From Brevibacterium album DSM 18261 (GTDB lineage Bacteria > Actinomycetota > Actinomycetes > Actinomycetales > Brevibacteriaceae), in assembly GCF_000426445.1 (NCBI RefSeq), contig NZ_AUFJ01000009.1, forward strand, positions 682,001-746,000: a stretch of 64,000 nucleotides of DNA, written 5' to 3'. The notes beneath the pieces are model-generated. The model made no database searches. It was given only the letters and a program-made list of their open reading frames with translations, and was not told the DNA's origin. This document shows positions 34,857-44,246 of this stretch, piece by piece. Every line of letters starts with the position of its first letter. The first letter of the stretch is position 1. The translations under genes were made by a program, and so were the position numbers.

Positions 34857-35759
34857 TCAGTACATGCGCGGCCGCGCCTCCCCCTCGAAGGGGTACTTCC
34901 GCCGGAAGTCCGCCGCGATCTCCTCGAAGGTCGCCCAGCGCACGCCCTCGTGCCCGCTGATGTGCTCGATGAGCCGTTCGAGCATGAGCAGCACCTGCGG
35001 CCGGCCGGCCACGTCCGGGTGCAGGGTGATGGGGAAGACGGCGTAGTCGAGCTCGCGGTGGACCCAGTCGAACTGGTCTCTCCAGAGCTGCTCGACGTCC
35101 CGCGGATTCACGAAGCCGTGCGAGTTCGGGCTCGATTTGATGAACATCATGGGAGGCAGGTCATCGACGTACCAGTTCGCGGCGATCTCGACCATGTCGA
35201 TGGTGCGGCCGTGCTCCAGCGGCTTCATCCACGCAGCGGCCTCGCGACTGTAGTCGATGTTCGTCCACGTCTCGCCGAGCCGCACGTAGTAGGGCACGAA
35301 GTCCGCGTGCGACTGGGAGTGGTCGTACTCGAACCCGAACTCCTCGAGCAGCCCGGCGGTGCGCGTCGACATCTCCCACCAGGGCGCCACGTACCCGCGC
35401 GGAGCGGAGCCCGTGAGCTTCGTGAGCACCTCGACCGAGCGCTCCATGACATCGCGCTCCTGCTGCTCGGTCATGTCCTTGGGGTTCTCGTGCGAGTACC
35501 CGTGCGCACCGATCTCGTGGCCCGCGTCCGCGATCATCCGCATCTGGTCCGGGAACGTCTCCGCGGAGTGCCCCGGCGTGAACCAGGTGGCCCTGATGTC
35601 CGCGCGGTCCAGCAGCGTGAGGAGGCGCGGGATCCCGAGTTCGCCCGCATAAATCCCGCGCTGGATGTCGTTGACGGAGTCCTGGCCCCCGTACGAGCCC
35701 AGCCAGCCGCCGACGGCATCGATGTCGATGCCGAACGCCGCGATGATCTCCTTGGCCAT
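34857..35759 (-). CDS. Polysaccharide deacetylase family, HpPgdA-like
   Basis: 300-residue NodB-fold protein with no signal peptide. The start [20 protein letters not shown] and following [19 protein letters not shown] strongly recall Helicobacter pylori HP0310/PgdA and related cyclic imidases and allantoinase-like hydrolases. Predicted metal ligands are Asp14, His86 and His90 (HGYSHENP). In this subfamily the substrate is often a small amide or imide instead of peptidoglycan, and the lack of a signal peptide here agrees. ATG 35759 has GGAGG eight bases before. Downstream of an enoyl-CoA hydratase gene with a terminator between. Confidence 0.88.
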   Translation of the reverse strand: MAKEIIAAFGIDIDAVGGWLGSYGGQDSVNDIQRGIYAGELGIPRLLTLLDRADIRATWFTPGHSAETFPDQMRMIADAGHEIGAHGYSHENPKDMTEQQERDVMERSVEVLTKLTGSAPRGYVAPWWEMSTRTAGLLEEFGFEYDHSQSHADFVPYYVRLGETWTNIDYSREAAAWMKPLEHGRTIDMVEIAANWYVDDLPPMMFIKSSPNSHGFVNPRDVEQLWRDQFDWVHRELDYAVFPITLHPDVAGRPQVLLMLERLIEHISGHEGVRWATFEEIAADFRRKYPFEGEARPRMY

Positions 35760-35827
35760 GATGCTGCCCTCCTGCTCTCGCCGTGCGGACCCGCACTGTC
35801 TGCGCGGGTCCGGCGGGCGCCTCGGCG

Positions 35828-35855
35828 GCGGTTCCGGGACGCGCCCCGGAACCGC
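35828..35855 (-). terminator. Terminator of enoyl-CoA hydratase gene
   Basis: GCGGTTCCGGG pairs exactly with CCCGGAACCGC around a six-base loop, a few bases after the leftward hydratase stop at 35861. A second imperfect stem (GGACCCGC/GCGGGTCC) follows near 35787-35813. Confidence 0.7.
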
Positions 35856-35860
35856 AGCGC

Positions 35861-36859
35861 TCAGCTCTGCGCCCGCTTCCTCTCCTTGCGCTCCCGGAGG
35901 TGGGCCATGCGCTTGGCGATGGCCGCCCTCTGCTCGTCGGTGCCCTTGAGCGTGCTGAGCTGCTCCTGCTCCGCGGCCGCGCCGTCGGCCAAGGAGGCAT
36001 GGGCGGAGAGGTCGACGAGCCTCTTCGCGGCCACGAGGGCGGGACGGGACTGGTCCGCGATCTGCGCCGCGAGCGCATGCGCCCGCACCAGCGGGTCCTG
36101 CGCGACCTCGTCGACCACACCCCATGCCAGCGCCTGCTCGCCGCTGATCATGTCGCTCGTGAAGATGAGGTGCTTGGCCTTCGACGGCCCCACGAGCCGA
36201 GGCAGGAGCTGTGTGCCCAGCATGTCCGGGACGATGCCCCACACCACCTCCATGAGCCCGAGGCGCGCGTCCGGGGAGCTGATCCGGATATCCGCGCCCA
36301 GGGCGAACTGGAAGCCCGCTCCGAGCACCGGGCCGTGGAGGCACGCGATGACCGGGACCGGGACGTGCGACCAGATCTCGACGGCCTGCTGGGCGAGGGC
36401 CTTCGAGACGGTGGGGGCGTCCTCGGGCTCGCCGGCGGCGCCGCCCTCGGCGAGGCGCTTGAACTGGCCCATGTCGAGGCCGGCGCAGAAGGCCCGCCCC
36501 TCTCCGCGCAGCACCACGGCGTTCACAGTCGCATCCGTGCTCAGTTCGCGGCCGGCGGCGATGAGATCGCGCATGACGTCCGGCGTCACGGAGTTCATGG
36601 TGTCCGGGCGGTCGAGCACCACATGGGCCACGGGGCCGTAGGTCTCGATCCGCACGGTGCCCGCGGGCGCGGTGCGGACGGCGTCCGGCTGCGGCGACGC
36701 GGCCTCGGAGGCTGCGGGGCCGGCACCGGGAGCCTCGGGCGCGGCGGCCTCGGGCGCGGGAGGACCCGCGGCCTCGGCGGCGGGCGCCCCGGAGGCGCTC
36801 GTCTCGCCGGTGCTCGCCCCTGGGGCGTGTGCTGTCGCTGCGGCGGGGGTGGTCGTCAT
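35861..36859 (-). CDS. Enoyl-CoA hydratase/isomerase family protein
   Basis: 332 residues. The first ~60 are an Ala/Pro/Glu-rich tail not found in the family; the crotonase fold begins at [20 protein letters not shown]. It has [15 protein letters not shown] (oxyanion region, CAGLD) and [22 protein letters not shown]. The catalytic glutamate of hydratases near [14 protein letters not shown] is kept (E in LMEV), while the second acid is less clear, so isomerase or other activity is possible. Ends in a basic [11 protein letters not shown]. Start ATG 36859 with GAGGAGG close by. Confidence 0.88.
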   Translation of the reverse strand: MTTTPAAATAHAPGASTGETSASGAPAAEAAGPPAPEAAAPEAPGAGPAASEAASPQPDAVRTAPAGTVRIETYGPVAHVVLDRPDTMNSVTPDVMRDLIAAGRELSTDATVNAVVLRGEGRAFCAGLDMGQFKRLAEGGAAGEPEDAPTVSKALAQQAVEIWSHVPVPVIACLHGPVLGAGFQFALGADIRISSPDARLGLMEVVWGIVPDMLGTQLLPRLVGPSKAKHLIFTSDMISGEQALAWGVVDEVAQDPLVRAHALAAQIADQSRPALVAAKRLVDLSAHASLADGAAAEQEQLSTLKGTDEQRAAIAKRMAHLRERKERKRAQS

Positions 36860-36936
36860 CGTCCTCCTCAGTGATCCGGCCGCGCAGTCGTGGCTGCGGC
36901 CAGTGTGCTCTCCCTCACCGTACCGCTCGCGAGCCG

Positions 36937-36998
36937 GGGCCCGCATATTCCTTTTCGCGCCACGCCACGGTGTGGTGCCGAAGGGAGTGTGCGGGCCC
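36937..36998 (+). ncRNA. Long hairpin, 30-bp stem with G-U pairs on + strand
   Basis: 36937-36966 pairs with 36969-36998 around a two-base loop. Of 30 positions, one is a mismatch and six are G-U type if transcribed from the + strand; on the minus strand these would be A-C mismatches. Both flanking genes are on the minus strand. This could be a small structured RNA or an antisense element; no promoter was identified, so the call is tentative. Confidence 0.4.
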
Positions 36999-37021
36999 TG
37001 GTGCCGAGGTGCGCACGCGCC

Positions 37022-37783
37022 TCACCCCAGCACGGTGAGAAGGCCTCGGGTGAGTGCGACAGCGGCGCCGGCTCCGGCGAGCGTGATCGCGACGGTGCGG
37101 GCGGTGCTCGCTCTCACGCGCCGAGCCAGCCAGCCGCCGGCGGCGATCCCGCCCGCCACCGTCACGACGATGACCGGGAACAGCCACAGCGGCGGGAGCT
37201 GGGAGAGGGTGGTCGCGCCCACGGAGAGCTTGGCCCCCACGGAGACGAGCCCCATCGTCATGAACGTGGGCTGCATCGTGGCGGCGAATCTGCGCTGCTC
37301 CCAACGGGACAGCTTCGAGTAGATCACCATGGCGGGTGCGGCCACGCCCGCGGCGGTGTTGAGGAAGCCGCCCACCGCGCCGGTCGCGGCGGTCACCGGC
37401 GGCAGGGCCCGCCCGCGCACGTGCGGCACACGCGGCAGGCCGAACGTCATGGCGAGCGCCAGCAGCACCACGGCGCCGATCACGATGTTGAGCCACCCGT
37501 CCTCCAGCTCCCGCACCAGCAGCGCCGCCGGCACTCCGCCCACCACCGCCATGGGGGCGAACACCAGCCAGCGCCTCCAGTCGACATCCCTGAGCACCGA
37601 GAGCATGATGAGGAAGCCGGAGACCACCGTGGTGGCGTTCGTGACGAAGACGCCGAGGCTCGGGCCCATCGCCAGCGCGAGGACCGGCGCCACGACGAGG
37701 CCCACACCGGTGCCGGAGAGACGCTGCAGGGTGGCACCCACGAGCACAGCGGCGACCACGAGGGCGAGGAGGGAGAGCGGCAT
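37022..37783 (-). CDS. TauE/SafE family membrane permease
   Basis: 253-residue integral membrane protein with about eight helices in the two-half pattern of TauE/SafE. Key family features are seen: TLQRLSGTGVGLVVAPVLAL near the start, VTNATTVVSGFLIM, and the second half beginning GAVGGFLNTAAGVAAPAMVIY. Members export organosulfonates or sulfite or related anions; the substrate is not known here. No ribosome-binding site stands out: the 268-bp gap to the DLH gene contains no gene but does contain a palindrome at 38038. Confidence 0.9.
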   Translation of the reverse strand: MPLSLLALVVAAVLVGATLQRLSGTGVGLVVAPVLALAMGPSLGVFVTNATTVVSGFLIMLSVLRDVDWRRWLVFAPMAVVGGVPAALLVRELEDGWLNIVIGAVVLLALAMTFGLPRVPHVRGRALPPVTAATGAVGGFLNTAAGVAAPAMVIYSKLSRWEQRRFAATMQPTFMTMGLVSVGAKLSVGATTLSQLPPLWLFPVIVVTVAGGIAAGGWLARRVRASTARTVAITLAGAGAAVALTRGLLTVLG

Positions 37784-38037
37784 GGTTCGAGGCTACGCCC
37801 GGGGCCGCCGCGGGCACTGCATGTGGTCGGCGCAGGAGGGCGGGTGCGCGTCCCGCCGGCGGTCGAAGGAGGCGAGCGCGGCGGCCGCGCAGCATGCGCC
37901 TCGACCGCGTCGAGCGAACCTGGAGAAGCCGGCACTCGGACCGCTGAGCGCTTCGCCGCGGCAAGCTCGAGCACAGCCCGTCCTGTCCGCCCTGCGAGAC
38001 CATGCGGCCGCCCCGTCGACGCGGCTCAGGTGACTGT

Positions 38038-38049
38038 GGTCATATGACC
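38038..38049. promoter_or_regulatory. 12-bp perfect palindrome GGTCATATGACC
   Basis: It lies two bases before the ATG at 38052 and overlaps where a -10 element would have to be. A repressor bound here would block the downstream hydrolase gene. Position makes regulatory use more likely than chance, but no partner site was seen. Confidence 0.5.
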
Positions 38050-38051
38050 TC

Positions 38052-38636
38052 ATGGCACACGTGATCTTCTTCCACTCCGCTCTGGGCCTGGACAAAGGCG
38101 TCCATGCGATGGCGGACGTCGTCCGGGAGGCCGGCCACACCGTCACCACGCCGGACGTCTACGACGGCAATGTCTTCGAATGCACTGGTGCCGGCATCGC
38201 CTACCGGGACGAAGTGGGCTTCCGCACCCTCGCGGACCGCGCGGCCGCAGCGCTGTCCGGCGTCGAGGGGCCCTTCGTCGCCGCGGGCGTCTCGCTGGGC
38301 GCAGCACTCGCCCAGCGCCTGGGCAAGAAGGACCCCCGGACTGAGGCCGCGATCCTCCTCCACGCCGGCGGCGAGTCCCGCATCGTGGACTGGCCGGCCT
38401 CGGCCGCGCTCCAGATCCATCACTCCGTCGACGATCCCTGGATCGACGAGGGCGGTCCGGAGAACCTGCTGCGCTCCGCCGCCAGAGCCGGTGCCCGCGC
38501 CGAGCACTACCTCTACCCCGGCAGCGCCCACCTGTTCGCCGACCCCACCAAACCGGAGTTCGACGAGCGGTCCGCGGACCTCCTCTCCGAGCGCGTGCAG
38601 CTCCTCCTCGAAGACCTCGACGCCGCCCGCGGCTGA
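38052..38636 (+). CDS. Dienelactone hydrolase family protein
   Basis: 194-residue small alpha/beta hydrolase of the DLH group. VIFFHSALGLDKGVHAMAD, VTTPDVYDGNVF and the elbow GVSLGA (Ser81 in the place of the usual Cys), SVDDPWIDEG and the histidine in GSAHLFAD give a full triad. The Ser replacement makes a general esterase role likely. No ribosome-binding site is visible, so it may be leaderless, with a palindrome directly upstream. Located 218 bp before oleA; I see no functional link. Confidence 0.85.
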   Translation: MAHVIFFHSALGLDKGVHAMADVVREAGHTVTTPDVYDGNVFECTGAGIAYRDEVGFRTLADRAAAALSGVEGPFVAAGVSLGAALAQRLGKKDPRTEAAILLHAGGESRIVDWPASAALQIHHSVDDPWIDEGGPENLLRSAARAGARAEHYLYPGSAHLFADPTKPEFDERSADLLSERVQLLLEDLDAARG

Positions 38637-38854
38637 GCAGTTCGCGGCGCGGGCCGTCCGCAGGCTGCGCGATCAGCGACCCGAGCCGCTCCGCCCTCCC
38701 AGCACCCCCGCCCGAGCATCAGGACGCCCTGCCCTGCGCCCCGCGCCGCTCTCTGCAGGCGTTCAGGCAGGGAGTACTAAGATGTATCCGGATTCGTGCG
38801 GACCCGCCCCTCGGCCCGCCCGCGCGCACGCGGATCCGCGCCCTCACGACGCGG

Positions 38855-39937
38855 ATGACGCCCACCCCCTGCATCGACCCGGAACGGACCCTTTTGAACG
38901 GCACGCACGGCAGCAACGGCAACGCGACCTTCCGACACCGGAACGTCGCCCTCCTGGGAATCGCGGAGGTCACCGCCCCGGTCGAGCTGACCTCGGACGA
39001 GCTCGATGCACGCCTCGCCGGCACTCTCTCCTCCCTGGGTCTGCCCAACGGACTGCTCCAGCGCGTCGCCGGCGTCCGCGCCCGCCGCAACTGGCACAGG
39101 CCGCACGACTTCGCCGCCGGGGCCGCCGAGGCCGGCCGCCGCGCGCTCAAGCAGTCCGGCATCGACCAGAGCCGGATCGGCCTCATGATCAACACCTCCG
39201 TCACCCGTGAGCAGCTCGAGCCCTCCGTCGCCGTCGCGATCCACGACGGGATCGGCCTGGGTCCGCAGGCGATGAACTTCGACATCGCCAACGCCTGCCT
39301 GGGCTTCGTCAACGGGATGACCGTGGCGGGCACCATGATCGACTCCGGGCAGATCGACTACGCGCTCGTCGTCGCAGGCGAGGACGCCTCGCGCGTGCAG
39401 GACGCCACCGTCCGCCGCCTCAGCCGCGACGGCATCACCCGCGAGGAGTACCTCGAGGAGTTCGCCTCGCTCACACTGGGCTCGGGGGCTGCCGCCGCGG
39501 TCCTCGGCCCCGCCGACAGGCACCCGGAGGGCCACCGCGTCATGGGCGGCGTCACCCGCGCGGCGACGTGGAACCACGAGCTGTGCGTGGGCGACCACAA
39601 CGGCATGTTCACCGACGCCAAGGGCCTCCTGGACAACGGCATGGAGCTCGTGGTCGCCGCCTGGGAGGAGGCGCACGCGGACGGCTGGGACTGGCGGAGC
39701 ATGGACCGCTACGTCACCCACCAGGTCTCCTCCATCCACACCAGCGCCATCACGAAGGCCGTGGAGCTCGACCCCCGCCGCGTGCCCACCACCTTCCCCG
39801 AGCTCGGCAACGTGGGCCCCGCCGCCCTGCCCATCACCCTCGCGCGCGAGGTGGACGGCCTGCGCTCCGGCGACCGCGTGCTCGCGATGGGCGTGGGCAG
39901 CGGCCTCAACACGGCGATGACCGAGATCATCTGGTGA
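38855..39937 (+). CDS. oleA: OleA, 3-oxoacyl synthase-like acyl-CoA condensing enzyme
   Basis: Thiolase-superfamily enzyme that joins two fatty acyl-CoAs head-to-head to make the beta-ketoacid precursor of long-chain olefins. Compared with studied OleA, the second-chain base is Glu122 (QLEPS), nucleophile Cys148 (NACLGFVNGM), His289 (THQVSS) and Asn319 (LGNVGPA) are all in place, and it ends with the typical GVGSGLNTAMTEIIW. Start uncertain: ATG 38855 lacks a clear ribosome site, and TTG 38894 (13 codons in) would leave a family-like N-terminus. TAAGAT near 38778 is a -10 candidate. First gene of the ole operon, seven bases before oleBC. Confidence 0.95.
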   Translation: MTPTPCIDPERTLLNGTHGSNGNATFRHRNVALLGIAEVTAPVELTSDELDARLAGTLSSLGLPNGLLQRVAGVRARRNWHRPHDFAAGAAEAGRRALKQSGIDQSRIGLMINTSVTREQLEPSVAVAIHDGIGLGPQAMNFDIANACLGFVNGMTVAGTMIDSGQIDYALVVAGEDASRVQDATVRRLSRDGITREEYLEEFASLTLGSGAAAAVLGPADRHPEGHRVMGGVTRAATWNHELCVGDHNGMFTDAKGLLDNGMELVVAAWEEAHADGWDWRSMDRYVTHQVSSIHTSAITKAVELDPRRVPTTFPELGNVGPAALPITLAREVDGLRSGDRVLAMGVGSGLNTAMTEIIW

Positions 39938-39944
39938 TCCCCGC

Positions 39945-42900
39945 ATGAGCCCCCGCATTCCCGGTGCCCCCCGCACGCTGCGCTCCTCCCTGCCCGCCTC
40001 CGGCGTCCCCGCGCTCCCGGCCCGCCTGCCGCACGAGGCCTGCGGCGAGCTGGAGGGCTTCGACCCCGCATGGTCCCGGCTCGTCACCGTCGAGACCTTC
40101 GACGGCCCGCGCACCTTCCACGTCCTCGACACCGGACCGGCGCTCGCCGAGGCGGGTCTCACCCCCACCGGCACGATCCTCGCCCTGCACGGCAACCCCA
40201 CCTGGTCGTACCTGTGGCGGCATCTCGCGCAGGCGGCAGTGGAGCAGGCCGAGGCTGACCCTGAGGCAGCGGGTGCGCGCAGGATCTGGCGCGTCATCGC
40301 CCCGGACCAGCTCGACATGGGCTTCTCCGAGCGTCTCCCCCACGCGCGCGCCCCGCGCCCGGCAGACCCCGGCGTCCGCCGCATCGCCGACCGCATCGCG
40401 GACTTCGACGCCCTCGTCACGACACTGCTCGCAGAGGGTGCCGCGACTGCGTCCGGCGCACCGGCGAGCGCGGGAGACGGCGGGAGCGCCGCCTCGGGCA
40501 CGGTCTCGGGCTCCGCCGCCGGGGACACAGCCGCCTCTGGCTCCACCACCGGGAGCACAGCTTGCGAGCACCCCGTCGTCACGATCGGCCACGACTGGGG
40601 CGGGGTCCTCTCCCTGACGTGGGCCGCGCGCAACCAGGAACGGGTCTCCGCTGCGGTCTCGCTCAACACTGCCGTGCACCAGCCGGAGGGCGCCCAGCTG
40701 CCGGCACCGCTGGCCGCCGCACTCGCCGGCCCGCTCCTGCCCGCATCCACGGTGCACACGGACCTCTTCCTGCGCACCACCCTCTCGCTCGCGAAGGACG
40801 CGCTGTCCGAGGAGGCCGTCGCCGGGTTCCGCGCGCCCTACCGCACGGCCGCCGAACGCGGCGGGATCGGCGGCTTCGTGGCCGACATCCCGGCCACGGA
40901 CGCCCATCCCTCCCATTCGGAGCTCCAGCAGCTGGGCGAGGACATCGCCGGATTCCGGCGCCCCGCGCTCCTGGTGTGGGGGCCCAAGGACCCGGTGTTC
41001 CTCGAGCGCTACCTCCGTGACCTGCGCACGCGCCTCCCCCAGGCAGACCTCCACCGCTTCGAGACGGCCAGCCACCTGGTGAGCGAACAGGTGGACGTTG
41101 CCGGCCTCGTGCTCGACTGGCTCGAGGAGCAGTTCCCGGCGGCGGCCGCCGCAGCCGCCCCCGCGCCCGCGTATGCAGTCCCTGCGTCTCCGGAGGCCTC
41201 CACGCGCACGGACCACATACATGGCCCGGAGGCTGCACGCACGTATGTGGAGACTGCGTCCGGCGGCGCGGAATCGCGCACGGACCGCATACGTGAAAGC
41301 GGGGCACTCGAAGGAGGAGCCGCCTCCGCGCAGCCCCTCATCTTCGACGCGCTGGAGGAGCGCGCGCACGACCGCTCCCTCGCCTCGGTCGACATGTCGC
41401 AGTCCCCGCCCGCCACGCTCACCTGGGCCCAGGTGAACGCGCGCGTGCAGGCGATCGCCGCGGGGCTCGTCCGCATGGGCCTGCGCCCCGGCGACCGCGT
41501 CTCGATGCTCGTCCCGCCGGGCAACGACCTCACCGCAGGTCTCTACGGCGTGCTCCGGGCCGGAGGCGTCGCGGTCGTCGCGGACGCCGGGCTGGGTCCT
41601 GCCGGGATGACGCGGGCGGTGCGCTCGGCCGACCCGCAGTGGATCATCGGCGAACGGCCGGGCCTCACCCTCGCCCGGCTCGCGGGTTGGCCCGGCCGGC
41701 GGCTCTCCGTCTCGGCGCTCAGCCGCGCGGAGAGGAAGGCGCTGGGCGTCGAGGCCAGCCTCGAGGAGCTGATCGACGCGCCCGAGGCCACCCTGCCCCA
41801 GCGGCTCCCCCGCCCCGCGCCCGAGGCCGATGCCGCGATCCTCTTCACCTCCGGCTCCACGGGCCCGGCCAAGGGCGTCCGCTACACGCACGAGCGCCTG
41901 TCCGCTCTCACGCAGGCGCTCACCCGGGTCCTCGATGTGCGGCCAGGCAGCTCCCTCGTCGCCGGCTTCCCGCCGTTCGCCCTGCTGGGGCCCGGCATCG
42001 GCGCCATCTCGACCACCCCGGACATGGCGGTGACCAAGCCGCGGACGCTCACCGCCTCAGCGCTGGCCGATGCCGTCGAGGCGGGCGGAGCCACCATGGT
42101 CTTCGCCTCGCCTGCGGCATATCGCAATGTGGTCGCAACCGCCCATGAGCTGACCCTGGCCCAGAGCACGGCATGCGCCCGCGTGCGGATGGTGCTCTCC
42201 GCCGGGGCGCCCGTGCCGCTCGAGCTCATGAACTCACTCGCCTCGGTGTTCCCGAACGCGCGCATCCACACGCCGTACGGCATGACCGAGGGACTCATCC
42301 TCACGGACATCGAGCGCACCGAGGTCGCACGGGCACAGGCGGAGTCCGAGCAGGCCGTGCGCGGCCCGGAAGCGGATGCGCGCACCGAGGCGGACGAGCT
42401 TGCCGAGGCCGCGGGCTCGTCTGCGGCGGATGCCGCCGTCGCGAACGCATCAGCCGTCGCGAACGCACCGGCGCTCGGCTCTGCGGCACGCACCCATGTC
42501 TCCCGCGACCTCGGCGTCTGCGTGGGCCGGCCGGTGGACGGCGTGCGCCTGGCGCTCGCACCCATCGACGCGGACGGCCGGCCCGCCGACCTCCTGCTGG
42601 AGGGCGAGGAGGCGCGCGGTGTGCTGGGCGAGTTCATCGCCTCCGGCGCCCACCTCAAGGCCGGCTACGACAGGCTGTGGTCCACCGACCGCGCCGCGGC
42701 CCGCGACACCCTCGACGGGCTCCTGTGGCACCGCACCAACGACATCGGGCACATCGACGCGGCCGGACGCGTCTGGCTGGAGGGGCGCGTCCAGCACGTC
42801 ATCACCACGCCGGAGGGTCCCCTGGGACCCGGCGGACCCGAGGCCGTCGTCGACGCCCTGCCCCATGTCCGCCGCTCGGCCGCGGTGGGCGTGGGGCCGG

Positions 42901-43160
42901 CGGGCACCCAGGCCCTCGTCATGGTGGTCGAGCCGGAGCCCCCCGCGGCGAAGCGGCTGCCGGCCCATGGGCCCGCTCCCCTGGGGCTGGCCTCGGCGGC
43001 GCGGGAGGCCGTGCGGGCGGCGACGGGCCGCGATGTCGCCGCGGTCCTCGTCACCAGCGCCTTCCCCACCGACATCCGCCACAACTCGAAGATCGACCGC
43101 TCCCGGCTGGCACGCTGGGCGGCCGAGGTGCTCGCGGGCGGGCGCATCCGCCGCCCCTGA
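39945..43160 (+). CDS. oleBC: OleBC fusion: beta-lactone decarboxylase plus beta-lactone synthetase
   Basis: 1071-residue fusion doing the last two steps of olefin synthesis. Residues ~1-400 are OleB, a haloalkane-dehalogenase-like fold with LHGNPTWSYLWRH, catalytic Asp217 (IGHDWGG) and a C-terminal His in FETASHLVSEQ; it decarboxylates the cis-beta-lactone to the alkene. Residues ~460-1071 are OleC, an acyl-adenylate-fold beta-lactone synthetase with FTSGSTGPAKGVRYTHE (~630) and YGMTEG (~778). OleB carries an Ala/Ser/Gly insert at 165-205, and OleC one at ~795-830. The joining linker (~405-460) has internal DNA repeats. OleB-OleC fusion is the known actinobacterial layout (Micrococcus luteus). 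Confidence 0.96.
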   Translation: MSPRIPGAPRTLRSSLPASGVPALPARLPHEACGELEGFDPAWSRLVTVETFDGPRTFHVLDTGPALAEAGLTPTGTILALHGNPTWSYLWRHLAQAAVEQAEADPEAAGARRIWRVIAPDQLDMGFSERLPHARAPRPADPGVRRIADRIADFDALVTTLLAEGAATASGAPASAGDGGSAASGTVSGSAAGDTAASGSTTGSTACEHPVVTIGHDWGGVLSLTWAARNQERVSAAVSLNTAVHQPEGAQLPAPLAAALAGPLLPASTVHTDLFLRTTLSLAKDALSEEAVAGFRAPYRTAAERGGIGGFVADIPATDAHPSHSELQQLGEDIAGFRRPALLVWGPKDPVFLERYLRDLRTRLPQADLHRFETASHLVSEQVDVAGLVLDWLEEQFPAAAAAAAPAPAYAVPASPEASTRTDHIHGPEAARTYVETASGGAESRTDRIRESGALEGGAASAQPLIFDALEERAHDRSLASVDMSQSPPATLTWAQVNARVQAIAAGLVRMGLRPGDRVSMLVPPGNDLTAGLYGVLRAGGVAVVADAGLGPAGMTRAVRSADPQWIIGERPGLTLARLAGWPGRRLSVSALSRAERKALGVEASLEELIDAPEATLPQRLPRPAPEADAAILFTSGSTGPAKGVRYTHERLSALTQALTRVLDVRPGSSLVAGFPPFALLGPGIGAISTTPDMAVTKPRTLTASALADAVEAGGATMVFASPAAYRNVVATAHELTLAQSTACARVRMVLSAGAPVPLELMNSLASVFPNARIHTPYGMTEGLILTDIERTEVARAQAESEQAVRGPEADARTEADELAEAAGSSAADAAVANASAVANAPALGSAARTHVSRDLGVCVGRPVDGVRLALAPIDADGRPADLLLEGEEARGVLGEFIASGAHLKAGYDRLWSTDRAAARDTLDGLLWHRTNDIGHIDAAGRVWLEGRVQHVITTPEGPLGPGGPEAVVDALPHVRRSAAVGVGPAGTQALVMVVEPEPPAAKRLPAHGPAPLGLASAAREAVRAATGRDVAAVLVTSAFPTDIRHNSKIDRSRLARWAAEVLAGGRIRRP
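41204..41295 (+). repeat. Repeats inside OleB-OleC linker
   Basis: GCGCACGGACCACATACATG (41204-41223) recurs as GCGCACGGACCGCATACGTG (41276-41295), two transitions in 20 bases. Between them CACGTATGTGG (41240-41250) is an inverted copy of the same CACATAC core, able to pair with either. Codes for the linker residues ~420-450. It looks like an intergenic palindrome captured in frame. Confidence 0.6.
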
Positions 43161-43185
43161 GCCCCGGCCACATCGAGGAGACCCC

Positions 43186-44199
43186 ATGCACGTACTCGTC
43201 ACCGGCGCCTCCGGGCTGCTCGGGTCCCAGACGGCCCGCGCGCTCCTGGAGGCCGGCCACACCGTCACCACCCTGCAGCGCCGCCCCTCGGGGGTCGCAG
43301 GCGCCCGCGATGTGCGCGGCTCCGTCACGGATCCCGAGGCCGTCGCCCGTGCCGTCGCGGGCACCGAGGCCGTGATCCACATAGCGGCCAAGGTCTCCGT
43401 CTCCGGGGACGCCGCGGACTTCGAGCGCATCAACGTCGAGGGCACGCGCGCCCTCCTCACCGCCGCTCGCGCGGCCGGCACCCGCCGCTGGGTGCACATC
43501 TCCTCGCCCTCCGTGGCGCATGCCGGCTCCTCGCTCACGGGCGACGGGGCACGGCCGGCGGACCCGGAGCGGGCGCGCGGCGACTATGCGCGGACCAAGG
43601 CCGCCGGCGAGCTGCTGGCCCTCGCCGCGGACGCCGAGGCCCAGGCCGCGGGCGAGGACTTCCGCGCGCTCGCCCTGCGACCGCACCTCATGTGGGGCCC
43701 CGGCGACACGCAGCTCACGGAGCGCATCATCGACCGGGCCCGCGCCGGCCGTCTGCCGTTCATCGGCTCGGGGGCGGCGCTCGTGGACACGCTGTTCTCG
43801 GCCAATGCCGTCGAGGCGATCGTCGCAGCCCTCCCCGCGCTCGAGCGGGTGCACGGCGAGTCCCTCGTGCTGACGAACGGGCAGCCGCGGATGATCGGCG
43901 AGCTGCTGAGCCGTCTCGCCCTCGCGGGCGGTGCCGCTCCCCCCTCCCTCCACGTGCCGGTCGCGGCGGGACTGGCCGCCGGCACCGTCGTGGAGAGCGC
44001 ATGGGAGCGGCTGCCGGAGTCCGTGCGGGAGAAGGGGGACGGGGAGCCCCCGCTCACCCGGTTCCTCGCGGAGCAGCTGTCCACCGCCCACTGGTTCGAC
44101 CAGCGCCGCACGCGCGAGGTGCTGCGCTGGTCTCCGCGCGTCTCGATCGAGGAGGGGCTCGCCCTCACCGCCGCCCACTACGGCGGCCGCACGGTCTGA
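43186..44199 (+). CDS. oleD: OleD, NAD(P)H-dependent beta-ketoacid reductase
   Basis: 337-residue extended SDR that reduces the OleA product to the beta-hydroxy acid before lactone closure. Rossmann loop TGASGLLG at residues 6-13, NVEGTRALL and a DYARTKAAGE active-site block (Tyr/Lys) are kept, with LRPHLMWGPGD, typical of the 3-beta-HSD/OleD group. ATG 43186 has a GAGGAGACCCC site. Comes 25 bp after oleBC, so one transcript. A family-1 hairpin at 44247 ends the region. Confidence 0.94.
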   Translation: MHVLVTGASGLLGSQTARALLEAGHTVTTLQRRPSGVAGARDVRGSVTDPEAVARAVAGTEAVIHIAAKVSVSGDAADFERINVEGTRALLTAARAAGTRRWVHISSPSVAHAGSSLTGDGARPADPERARGDYARTKAAGELLALAADAEAQAAGEDFRALALRPHLMWGPGDTQLTERIIDRARAGRLPFIGSGAALVDTLFSANAVEAIVAALPALERVHGESLVLTNGQPRMIGELLSRLALAGGAAPPSLHVPVAAGLAAGTVVESAWERLPESVREKGDGEPPLTRFLAEQLSTAHWFDQRRTREVLRWSPRVSIEEGLALTAAHYGGRTV

Positions 44200-44246
44200 T
44201 CCCCGCACGCCTTCTGGCCGGCCTCAGTCCGATCTGCGCGCACGCC

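Noticed and set aside
34857..36344. Longer 495-codon deacetylase reading into the hydratase gene
   Set aside because: ATG 35759 has a good GGAGG site and the homologous family starts with the same MAKE-type N-terminus; the upstream part is antisense-frame leader.
38894..39937. TTG start for oleA
   Set aside because: Possible and shorter, but no better ribosome-binding site than ATG 38855; kept as an alternative only.
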